Part shown: positions 1 to 5,344 of the stretch, piece by piece | Layout of the letters: every line of letters begins with the position of its first letter | How positions within the stretch are numbered: the stretch's first letter is position 1 | From: Bacteroidaceae bacterium | GTDB lineage: Bacteria > Bacteroidota > Bacteroidia > Bacteroidales > Bacteroidaceae | DNA length: 5,632 nt | NCBI GenBank assembly: GCA_024695315.1 | Contig: JAILIJ010000271.1 | Location: forward strand, 1-5,632 | Direction of reading: 5' to 3' | Made by a program: the position numbers and the translations under genes | The notes under the pieces: model-generated | The model's database searches: none | Told to the model about the DNA's origin: nothing | The model's input: the letters and a program-made list of their open reading frames with translations, nothing else

Positions 1-9
1 ATAAAAGAA

Positions 10-225
10 AGGTGCAGACCCTTCCTTTCGCGTTCACGGGAAGCCTGAGATGAAACCCGTCAATCATGCAGGAAAAATGTCTACACCTCAAAGTGCAGGC
101 ATTAACTAATGCATGATTAAAGCGGAAAAGTCCCTAGTCAGACAATTCTCGTGAACAAATTATTCCGAAATCTCTTCAATGAAAAGAAATCAGTTTCTCA
201 GGCTTTTTCTTTTCTGAACGCGAAA
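10..225. ncRNA. Candidate structured RNA or leader, unidentified
   Basis: No gene is visible here, but the region is full of long complementary segments. One set is long-range: 26-35 with 216-225 (10 bp, TTTCGCGTTC/GAACGCGAAA), 41-50 with 196-205 (10 bp, AAGCCTGAGA/TCTCAGGCTT) and 62-70 with 109-117 (9 bp). A competing set is local and fully nested: 10-19 with 79-88 (9 of 10 bp), 36-40 with 56-60, 99-103 with 108-112, 123-127 with 163-167, and 181-187 with 208-214. The two sets use overlapping bases and exclude each other, as in a switch. The strand is uncertain. A minus-strand promoter at 308-315 would place it in the leader of a gene left of position 1. I could not match it to a known riboswitch, tmRNA, RNase P or SRP RNA. 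A MITE-like element with imperfect terminal inverted repeats is an alternative, but I see no target-site duplication. Confidence 0.45.
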
Positions 226-672
226 TAATAGTCAATGCTGTATGTTAATAAAAAATATTTTTTCTCTAAATATATTGTTTTAATATGTTAATACTATTAC
301 AATTTTTGCAAAGGTACTATTTTTTTCTTTTGCCTTATCATCTGTCTGAAAATATTATTCACATTTCACATTTTTACTTCTTCTTTAGTCATCAAGTGCA
401 GAAAGTAGGATTCATTTTCATTTCTCATGATTATTACTTTTTAAAATTTTGAAAGTGGTAAAAACGAAGTTGGAATTTTGTAAAAAGACGATAGTAGTTA
501 TAGACAAACTATACCGCAAACAAATACATTCTACTTTTTAACTTCACAATTACTCCATTATAACTCATTTTTATTCTCAGTAGGTAAGACTTTATTGTTC
601 TATTAGAGGTACTTATGCCGTTTTTGCAAATCTCAGCACATATTTTTATCGCCTTTTAGTAATTTTTCGTTA
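226..672. other. AT-rich intergenic region without a gene
   Basis: I see no credible reading frame on either strand. The stretch is very AT-rich. It contains a 14-bp A6-TA-T5-type palindrome at 250-263, a 10-bp direct repeat TATGTTAATA at 241-250 and 284-293, and one match to a minus-strand -7 box, listed separately. The rest of the stretch, up to the operator region, shows no structure I can support. Confidence 0.6.
308..315 (-). promoter_or_regulatory. Putative minus-strand -7 promoter box
   Basis: On the minus strand this reads TACCTTTG followed by CAAAAA, a perfect match to the Bacteroidetes -7 consensus TAnnTTTG. No clear -33 TTG is seen at the usual spacing; the upstream DNA is A-rich. 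If real, transcription would start near position 302 and run left through the structured segment at 10-225 into a gene outside the window. The motif is short and AT-rich, so a chance match is possible. Confidence 0.4.
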
Positions 673-731
673 TGAACATGCGTTCATTTGTTAATATTCA
701 TTAAAGAATAGTGTAAATGAACGCATGTTCA
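673..731. promoter_or_regulatory. Paired palindromic operators upstream of the DUF134 operon
   Basis: TGAACATGCGTTCATTT (673-689) is the exact reverse complement of AAATGAACGCATGTTCA (715-731), giving 17-bp arms around a 25-bp AT-rich spacer. Each arm also contains its own dyad of the form TGAAC-N4-GTTCA (673-686 and 718-731), with centres 45 bp apart. A small inner dyad, TATTC/GAATA (695-699, 706-710), lies in the spacer. The right-hand site covers the expected -33 position of the promoter whose -7 box is at 744-751, which fits repression by a dimer binding two sites. The regulator is not known. The DUF134 protein just downstream is one candidate; TetR-type repressors also use operators of this general shape. 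Confidence 0.65.
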
Positions 732-743
732 AAATATAATGTA

Positions 744-751
744 TATATTTG
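744..751 (+). promoter_or_regulatory. -7 promoter box of the DUF134 operon
   Basis: TATATTTG followed by CAC matches the Bacteroidetes -7 box TAnnTTTG. The start codon at 767 lies 15 bp beyond the box, so the leader should be only about 8-10 nt. No good -33 TTG is present; that position is taken up by the right-hand operator at 718-731. The location also argues against a TTG start at 749, because that codon lies inside the box. Confidence 0.65.
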
Positions 752-766
752 CACAAAAATTATAAT

Positions 767-1483
767 ATGGCAAGACCAAAACAATGTCGTTTAGTAGAGA
801 TGGCTCCACAGATTGCAGGATATACTCCTTATGGTAGGAGATGCGTTAGCAGTCAGCCAATATCTTTACGTTATGATGAATATGAAGCTATTCGTCTACT
901 TGATTATGAGGGGATGCAGCAGGCTCAGGCAGCAGAGGTAATGAATGTGTCTCGACCTACGCTCACCAGGATATATGATAACGCACGCAAATCTATAGCC
1001 AAGGCTTTGGTTGAGGGATTGCCTATAGAAATTACGGGCGGCAACACGGAATTTGAACAACATATTAAACAAAAAATAGATTTTAAGATTATGAATCAGA
1101 AAATTGCTATTCCAACAGCACAGGGTGTACTTTTCCCTCATTTCGGTAAGGCACCTCAGGTTACAGTAGTTACAGTTACAGATGGTAAGGTAAGCGATAC
1201 ACAAGTGTTCGACGGTCCTGCTCACGAGCACGGAGCTATGCCACGTATGATTGCTAAGTTAGAGTGCACAGATGTTATATGTGGAGGGGCTGGAGATGCT
1301 GCGATTCAGATGCTCAATCAGATGGGTATTCAGGTTCATGCTGGTGCTCCACAGCTTGCAGTCGAGGATATCATGTTAAAGTATCTAAATGGTACTATAG
1401 AGTATGGCGATGGCAGATGCAATCATGAGGGATGTGGTGGACATCATCACCATCATGAGGGTGGATGCCATCATGACAACTAA
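767..1483 (+). CDS. DUF134 HTH regulator fused to a NifX-like cluster-binding domain
   Basis: This 238-residue protein has two domains. Residues 1-90 match DUF134 (UPF0251): MARPKQCR start, the segment PISLRYDEYEAIRLLDYEG, and a sigma-region-4-like helix-turn-helix at about 50-75 (QAAEVMNVSRPTLTRIYDNA). Residues 112-212 match the dinitrogenase iron-molybdenum cofactor family (NifX/NafY, COG1433): the GVLFPHFGKA motif at 120-129, then HEHGAMPRMI and CGGAGDAA. A tail from 216 carries C218, H220, C223, five consecutive His (226-230), C234, H235 and H236, a likely metal ligand cluster. ATG 767 is chosen because MARPKQCR is the usual DUF134 start and an upstream TTG at 749 falls inside the promoter. 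It heads an operon with the next two genes. I infer a cytoplasmic one-component sensor of a metal or metal-sulfur cluster. The ligand and DNA target are not shown. Nitrogenase genes are absent here, so a role in nitrogen fixation is unlikely. Confidence 0.85.
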   Translation: MARPKQCRLVEMAPQIAGYTPYGRRCVSSQPISLRYDEYEAIRLLDYEGMQQAQAAEVMNVSRPTLTRIYDNARKSIAKALVEGLPIEITGGNTEFEQHIKQKIDFKIMNQKIAIPTAQGVLFPHFGKAPQVTVVTVTDGKVSDTQVFDGPAHEHGAMPRMIAKLECTDVICGGAGDAAIQMLNQMGIQVHAGAPQLAVEDIMLKYLNGTIEYGDGRCNHEGCGGHHHHHEGGCHHDN

Positions 1484-1494
1484 TTTTTCATTCT

Positions 1495-1875
1495 ATGGAA
1501 TCAAGAAAATGTATTGCTGCAGAAAATAAACGTTGTGGCAAATATAATTGCGCGCAGGCCGTTTTGTGTGCTTATTCAGATCTTACGGGTCTTGATGAAG
1601 AGACAAGTAAGAATCTTGCATACGCCTTTGCTGCAGGAATGGGTAATATGGAGGGAACATGTGGTGCTATAGTAGGTGCAGGAATGACCCTCAGCATGAT
1701 TACCAAGGATAGAGCGAAGGCTATGAAGGGGATGCGCGTTGTTATGGAGAAATTCAGGGAACGTAATGGTTCCACAATTTGTAAGGATCTCAAGGGTATA
1801 GAGACTAAGACTGTGCTCAGAGAATGTCCAGATTGTGTGGCCGATGCTTGTGAATTTTTAGAAGAGTTATTATGA
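1495..1875 (+). CDS. C_GCAxxG_C_C family redox-type protein, first copy
   Basis: The protein has 126 residues and belongs to the C_GCAxxG_C_C family (PF09719/TIGR01909), small cytoplasmic proteins with conserved cysteines that are predicted to be redox-active; no reaction is established. The signature is visible: C19 in NCAQAV, C56-G-A-I-V-G (56-61), C96 in NGSTIC, and a C-terminal CPDCVADAC with C111, C114 and C119. Extra cysteines are C6, C14 and C25, giving nine in all, many for its size. There is no signal peptide or membrane segment. It starts 11 bp after the regulator gene and its stop overlaps the next start (ATGA), so it sits mid-operon. The CxxC at 111-114 could bind metal or cycle as a disulfide; this is inference. 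Confidence 0.8.
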   Translation: MESRKCIAAENKRCGKYNCAQAVLCAYSDLTGLDEETSKNLAYAFAAGMGNMEGTCGAIVGAGMTLSMITKDRAKAMKGMRVVMEKFRERNGSTICKDLKGIETKTVLRECPDCVADACEFLEELL

Positions 1876-2360
1876 GAGCAGATTTAGAAGCGCGTGTACA
1901 GCGTGCTGTAGATTATTTCATGCAGGGATATGGCTGTTGTCAAAGTGTGGTGGCTGCCTTCTCTGATATGTATGGACTCGATGAGACGCTGGCCTTGAAG
2001 GTGGGAGCCGGATTCGGTGGAGGCGTGGGAAGACTACGTATGATGTGTGGAGCCGTGTCAGGAATAGTGACTCTCGTCGGGCTTGACTGCGGACAGACTG
2101 AAGGTGGAGATCGTGAGGGTAAATCTCATTGTTATAAGGTTGTACAGGAACTTTTGGCAAAGTCGAAAGAACAGAATGGCTCTATCATCTGTGCTGAGAT
2201 TCTCGGAATAAATGGCAATGAGAAGGTGCAGTCGAGCTATGTCGCTTCAGAACGTACCGCTGAATACTACAAGAAGCGTCCGTGTGCTGCGAAGGTGGAA
2301 AGTGCTGCAAGAATATTTGCAGAATATCTTGAGGCAAAGGACGTAACGCCGGAGGCTTGA
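1872..2360 (+). CDS. C_GCAxxG_C_C family redox-type protein, second copy
   Basis: This 162-residue protein is a second member of the same family, placed directly after the first. Its family residues are C22-C23 in GCCQSV, C59-G-A-V-S-G (59-64), C107 in NGSIIC and C138 in RPCAAK. C73 and C87 lie in an insertion between them. It is 36 residues longer than its neighbour and lacks the C-terminal CPDC pair. A glycine-rich stretch (GAGFGGGVG, 45-53) precedes the CGA motif. The start codon overlaps the previous stop as ATGA, which implies translational coupling and roughly equal amounts of the two proteins. They could form a heteromer, since they are paired, divergent paralogues; the sequence does not prove this. 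No export signal is seen. A large hairpin follows the stop codon. Confidence 0.8.
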   Translation: MRADLEARVQRAVDYFMQGYGCCQSVVAAFSDMYGLDETLALKVGAGFGGGVGRLRMMCGAVSGIVTLVGLDCGQTEGGDREGKSHCYKVVQELLAKSKEQNGSIICAEILGINGNEKVQSSYVASERTAEYYKKRPCAAKVESAARIFAEYLEAKDVTPEA

Positions 2361-2363
2361 TGG

Positions 2364-2422
2364 ATAATATCGTAATTACGGGACTTATGATATATCATGA
2401 GTCTCGTAATTCGTAATATTAT
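2364..2422. terminator. Long hairpin after the DUF134 operon
   Basis: Positions 2374-2390 pair with 2395-2411 in a 17-bp stem (two G-T wobbles) closed by a TATA loop, and 2364-2370 pair with 2416-2422 beyond a short internal loop. The hairpin begins three bases after the stop codon of the second C_GCAxxG_C_C gene. There is no T-run after it, so a classical intrinsic terminator is not complete. It may stop transcription weakly in both directions or protect the 3' end of the message. A smaller stem, 2432-2439 with 2445-2451, follows. Confidence 0.45.
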
Positions 2423-2503
2423 AGAACTAAACTTTCGCCAGTTCGGCAAAGCCTACATACCATGTCTGTTTAACGCTCATAAAATAGCTCCGAACATAGC
2501 CAA

Positions 2504-2511
2504 TATCTTTG
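2504..2511 (+). promoter_or_regulatory. -7 promoter box of the MBL-fold gene
   Basis: TATCTTTG matches the Bacteroidetes -7 box and shares the longer string TATCTTTGAG with the promoter at 3431. No good -33 TTG is seen. The start codon at 2564 would have a leader of roughly 45 nt. The leader starts with a 7-bp stem (2512-2518 with 2524-2530, loop TTTGT). The box and the preceding hairpin suggest that the MBL gene is its own transcription unit. Confidence 0.55.
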
Positions 2512-2563
2512 AGGACTCTTTGTGAGTCTTGTATATGAAAATGCCTGTTGAAATAAATGAATC

Positions 2564-3382
2564 ATGATAAAAAAAATAATTGTTCTTGCTGATAATAGAA
2601 CGGTGAACCCAGATTATGGGACTGAGCACGGTTTATCTGTTTATGTTGAGACGGATAAGCATAAGCTTCTATTAGATACCGGTTCATCCGATTTGTTTGA
2701 GAAAAATGCCATTAAACTGGGCGTCGATTTGACTGAAGTGGATTATGCCTTCATATCTCATGGACATAGCGACCATATTGGTGGGCTCCCTCATTTTATG
2801 GAAATAAATAAAAAGGCTCGTATTATTGTTTCGCCACTTGTAGAGAAACAGAAGTATTTTTCGCGTCGACGTGGACTGCATAGCATAACGGGAAATGTGG
2901 ATTTCAATGTTAGCCGTGAACGTTTCGTTTATGCTGATAAGGATATGTTGGTTGACGACCTACATATATATGCCAATCTGTCGTCGTCATGCGCAAGTCC
3001 AAAGGGTAATTCGAATTTATATGTCAGTAGTCTAAGTGATACGTTCATGTTTCCTGACACCTTTAGTCATGAACTTGCCCTTTATGTCGATGGACTTTTG
3101 TTTACAGGATGTGCACATCATGGCATACTCAACATTTTGCAGAGTGTGTCTGAAGAAGTTAAGCTATGCGTGGGAGGATTCCATCTCTTAGATTCCAAGG
3201 AGTCTGAGGAGTATGAGAGTGAGGCCGAGCAGATGATGATAGCAACAGCTCTACGTGAGAAATATCCTACAACAAAGTTTTATACTGGTCATTGTACTGG
3301 TGACCATTGTTATGTGAGAATGTGTAAGGTGATGGGCGAGTTTCTTGCACAATTTCATGTTGGCAATATCGAAATAATGTGA
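2564..3382 (+). CDS. Metallo-beta-lactamase-fold hydrolase, COG1237 type
   Basis: This 272-residue cytoplasmic protein has the MBL-fold metal site: SHGHSDHIGG with H66, H68, D70 and H71 (HxHxDH), preceded by the strand LLLDTGSS (36-42). Later elements are typical of COG1237: FTGCAHHGI (180-188, H185/H186), GGFHL (204-208, H207) and YTGHCTGDH (240-248, H243 and H248). That family includes the archaeal enzyme annotated as a dihydropterin aminobenzene 5'-phosphate synthase in methanopterin synthesis. Bacteria such as this are not expected to make methanopterin, so that name should not be transferred and the substrate is unknown. There is no signal peptide. Length is normal for the family. COG1237 genes often lie near COG1433 cluster-binding genes, which fits the operon just upstream, but this gene appears to have its own promoter. 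ATG 2564 is chosen because MIKKIIVLADN leads directly into the first strand. Confidence 0.85.
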   Translation: MIKKIIVLADNRTVNPDYGTEHGLSVYVETDKHKLLLDTGSSDLFEKNAIKLGVDLTEVDYAFISHGHSDHIGGLPHFMEINKKARIIVSPLVEKQKYFSRRRGLHSITGNVDFNVSRERFVYADKDMLVDDLHIYANLSSSCASPKGNSNLYVSSLSDTFMFPDTFSHELALYVDGLLFTGCAHHGILNILQSVSEEVKLCVGGFHLLDSKESEEYESEAEQMMIATALREKYPTTKFYTGHCTGDHCYVRMCKVMGEFLAQFHVGNIEIM

Positions 3383-3407
3383 AAAAGTAATAATTATATG
3401 ACTTTTT
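3382..3407 (+). terminator. Weak AT-rich hairpin after the MBL-fold gene
   Basis: AAAAAGT (3382-3388) pairs with ACTTTTT (3401-3407) just after the stop codon, with an AT-rich 12-nt loop that can pair further. The right arm ends in a T-run. The stem is thin, so termination would be weak. The right arm also covers the expected -33 region of the next promoter. Confidence 0.3.
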
Positions 3408-3430
3408 ATGATTAAATACTTTTTTTGCAC

Positions 3431-3438
3431 TATCTTTG
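3431..3438 (+). promoter_or_regulatory. -7 promoter box of the sulfhydrylase gene
   Basis: TATCTTTG matches the Bacteroidetes -7 box and lies 33 bp before the ATG at 3472, giving a leader of about 25-28 nt. The -33 position holds only a weak TATG-like sequence near 3407. The leader is A-rich and too short for a SAM riboswitch; I saw no such element in 3383-3471. Confidence 0.6.
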
Positions 3439-3471
3439 AGCCTTGAAATTGGCAATAAACAAAAGTAAATA

Positions 3472-4749
3472 ATGAAAAAGAATCTCGGAACTATCTGCGT
3501 ACATGGCGGATGGAAACCTACTAAGGGCGAACCTCAACAGTTGCCTATTTATCAGAGTACGACATTTAAGTACGACACAAGTGACCAGATGGCGCGTCTT
3601 TTTGATCTCAAAGATGAAGGCTATTTCTACACACGTCTCGCTAATCCTACCAATGATGCTGTAGCAAAGAAGATTGCTGCACTTGAGGGCGGTGTGGGAG
3701 CTGTGCTTACTTCATCTGGTCAGGCTGCCAACTTCTACGCTGTATTTAATATTTGTGAGGCAGGTGATCATTTCATCACTTCAAACACTATCTATGGAGG
3801 TACTTTCAACCTCTTCGGAGTAACAATGAAGAAGCTGGGCATCGAGTGTACATTCGTTGACCCTGATTGGGATGATGAGAAGATTGAGGCTTGTTTCCGT
3901 CCAAATACTAAATGCTTCTTTGGAGAGACAATTTCTAATCCTGGTGGTAACGTGTTCGATATCGAGCGTTTCGCTAAGATGGCTCATAAGCATGGCGTAC
4001 CACTTATTGTTGACAATACTTTCGCCACTCCAATCAATTGTCGTCCTTTTGAGTGGGGATGTGATATCGTTACTCACTCTACAACAAAGTACATGGATGG
4101 ACATGCTGCTCAGGTAGGTGGAGTAGTGGTCGATAGTGGTAATTTCGATTGGGAGGCTTATGGAGATAAGTTCCATGGCTTGACAACTCCTGATGAGAGC
4201 TATCACGGACTTACATACACTAAGTCATTTGGTAAGATGGCTTATATTACAAAACTTGTTAGTCAGCTTATGCGCGACTTAGGTAGTATACCTGGCCCAC
4301 AGAATTCATTTATCTTGAATCTGGGACTTGAGACTCTTCATCTTCGTATGCGTCAGCATTGCCAGAATGCTCAGAAGGTAGCAGAGTGGTTGGAGAAGAA
4401 TGAGAAGGTTGGATGGGTTAATTTCTGCGGTCTTCCTTCTAATAAATACTATCAGTTGGGACAGAAGTATCTACCTAATGGTTCATGTGGAGTAATAGCA
4501 TTCGGACTCAAGGGTACACGTGAGGACGCTATCAAGTTTATGGATAACCTTGATTTTATTTCAATCGTAACTCACGTGGCTGATGCACGTACTTGTGTTC
4601 TTCACCCAGCAAGTCATACACATCGCCAGATGTCGGACGAACAGCTTCGTGAGGCAGGAGTCGCTCCAGACCTTATTCGTCTTTCTGTAGGTATCGAGGA
4701 CGCTGATGATATTATTGCAGACCTCGAGCAGGCTATGAAGAAGATGTAA
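3472..4749 (+). CDS. metY: O-acetylhomoserine sulfhydrylase (MetY type)
   Basis: This 425-residue PLP enzyme of the Cys/Met metabolism family probably joins O-acetylhomoserine with sulfide to give homocysteine and acetate, the direct-sulfhydrylation step of methionine synthesis in the cytoplasm. Landmarks are Y53 and R55 in YFYTRLANPT, S81-S82-G83 in LTSSGQAA (phosphate binding), Y108 in IYGGT, D181 in VDNTF (contacts the pyridine nitrogen), and K206 in THSTTKYMDGH, the Schiff-base lysine. The C-terminal ADARTCVLHPASHTHRQM and IRLSVGIED are typical of the family. A length near 425 and the HGGWKPTKGEPQQLPIYQST start fit MetY better than the shorter MetB, MetC or methionine gamma-lyase, though a lyase side activity cannot be excluded. 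The gene is monocistronic, with its own promoter and a strong terminator. It is intact and its codon use resembles the other genes. Confidence 0.9.
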   Translation: MKKNLGTICVHGGWKPTKGEPQQLPIYQSTTFKYDTSDQMARLFDLKDEGYFYTRLANPTNDAVAKKIAALEGGVGAVLTSSGQAANFYAVFNICEAGDHFITSNTIYGGTFNLFGVTMKKLGIECTFVDPDWDDEKIEACFRPNTKCFFGETISNPGGNVFDIERFAKMAHKHGVPLIVDNTFATPINCRPFEWGCDIVTHSTTKYMDGHAAQVGGVVVDSGNFDWEAYGDKFHGLTTPDESYHGLTYTKSFGKMAYITKLVSQLMRDLGSIPGPQNSFILNLGLETLHLRMRQHCQNAQKVAEWLEKNEKVGWVNFCGLPSNKYYQLGQKYLPNGSCGVIAFGLKGTREDAIKFMDNLDFISIVTHVADARTCVLHPASHTHRQMSDEQLREAGVAPDLIRLSVGIEDADDIIADLEQAMKKM

Positions 4750-4815
4750 TATATTCATAAGGTGAAATCCAAAACAAAGTAGGATATTACATACTTATAA
4801 AGGTATTATCTAAAT

Positions 4816-4864
4816 AAAAACAACGGGAATAGAAATGACAAATTTCTATCCCGTTGTTTTTTTG
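4816..4864. terminator. Strong bidirectional intrinsic terminator
   Basis: The sequence from 4816 to 4836 pairs with 4842-4861: an A-run, CAACGGGA, one bulged A at 4829, then TAGAAAT, against ATTTCTA, TCCCGTTG and a T-run. The loop is GACAA. Eight T in a row follow the core stem (4857-4863), and the minus strand also ends in T, so it can work in both directions. It lies 67 bp after the sulfhydrylase stop codon. Confidence 0.9.
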
Positions 4865-4893
4865 TTTTCACCTCTTTTGTCAATACACGATTA

Positions 4894-4937
4894 GTGTTTG
4901 AGCGGTGCTTGAGCAGTGCTCAAACGGTGTTTGAGCA
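4894..4937. repeat. Four 11-bp tandem units with one inverted unit
   Basis: Four consecutive 11-bp units each begin with GTG: GTGTTTGAGCG, GTGCTTGAGCA, GTGCTCAAACG and GTGTTTGAGCA. The third carries CTCAAAC, the reverse complement of GTTTGAG found in units one and four, so the array mixes direct and inverted order. The 11-bp step is close to one helical turn. Function is unknown. Confidence 0.8.
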
Positions 4938-5083
4938 GGCAAGAACTATTGAAAAAATGCGAAAAGGTTCTTTTGGGGGGCAACTGTGAGGGGGCATTTA
5001 ATGCGGGATAATTCTTTCATTTGAGCGCAAAAGTTTATGGAATACGCTGCAAAAATTATTCTCTTATTCCGGATCAGTTTTCA

Positions 5084-5167
5084 AAATCACAGCGTGGTAC
5101 GGTTATACCACTCCGTGGTATGGTCGTACCACAGCGTGATTTTACTGTACCACAGTGTGATTTTAAG
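5084..5167. repeat. Four 21-bp tandem units with internal dyads
   Basis: Four 21-bp units occupy 5084-5104, 5105-5125, 5126-5146 and 5147-5167. Their shared core is a CCAC/TCAC motif followed two or three bases later by GTG(G/A)T. The second unit has a perfect dyad, TACCAC-TCC-GTGGTA (5106-5120), and GTGGTA and TACCAC alternate in orientation along the first half, about 10.5 bp apart. Units three and four differ at only a few positions. It could be a protein-binding array, an RNA with stacked hairpins, or a selfish or hypervariable repeat. Function is unknown. Confidence 0.8.
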
Positions 5168-5328
5168 AAATTTTCCTCAATTGACAGAAAAATGCCCAGT
5201 AGGAATAAAGAAATTGTTCTGCTTTGACGAATAAAATGTTCTGCATGAAAATGCGCTATAGTGGAAAAAGTTTTAGTGGATTGTAATAATTTTAATTTAT
5301 ATTTAATACACGGAAAAGAAAAGTTTTG

Positions 5329-5336
5329 TATTTTTG
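5329..5336 (+). promoter_or_regulatory. -7 promoter box of the membrane protein gene
   Basis: TATTTTTG followed by CAC matches the Bacteroidetes -7 box. The ATG at 5345 is only eight bases downstream, so the message would be leaderless or nearly so. No convincing -33 TTG is seen in the AT-rich DNA upstream. Confidence 0.6.
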
Positions 5337-5344
5337 CACTTAGT

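Larger units (their letters stand above)
4865..5328. other. Non-coding region with two tandem arrays
   Basis: No credible gene is seen. The region contains an 11-bp array (4894-4937), a G-rich patch with runs of six, five and three G (4975-5006) beside the palindrome GCATTTAATGC, a lone TTTGAGCG echo of the first array (around 5021), and a 21-bp array (5084-5167). Two overlapping frames stay open across the second array only because 21 is divisible by three. Confidence 0.6.

Noticed and set aside
38..60. Thiamine (TPP) riboswitch suggested by GGTGC at 11-15 and CTGAGATGAAACCCGT at 45-60
   Set aside because: The first half looks like a THI box, but the conserved second half (ACCTGAT, then TAATGCCAGCG) is missing and no thiamine gene follows on the plus strand.
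121..143. Group I intron or RNase P core suggested by GGAAAAGTCC and CTAGTC
   Set aside because: The partner core elements (a matching R segment, or the other conserved RNase P regions) are absent.
26..225. MITE with terminal inverted repeats
   Set aside because: The 10-bp ends are exact, but flanking bases show no target-site duplication and the inner pairing pattern suits an RNA better. It is not fully excluded without a genome search.
749..766. TTG start six codons before the chosen start of the DUF134 gene
   Set aside because: It lies inside the -7 promoter box and adds residues not seen at the start of DUF134 proteins. ATG 767 gives the usual MARPKQCR start.
2564..3382. Naming the MBL protein as a methanopterin biosynthesis enzyme
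   Set aside because: Only the fold and family motifs are shared. Bacteroidales are not known to make methanopterin, so the specific name is not supported.
4975..5006. G-quadruplex from runs of G
   Set aside because: Only three runs of three or more G are present and the last spacer is long, so a stable four-run quadruplex is not supported.
5021..5234. Two overlapping short reading frames of about 65 codons
   Set aside because: Their repeated heptads (for example LYHSVVW) come from the 21-bp DNA array, which keeps several frames open. No promoter box or conserved start supports either frame.
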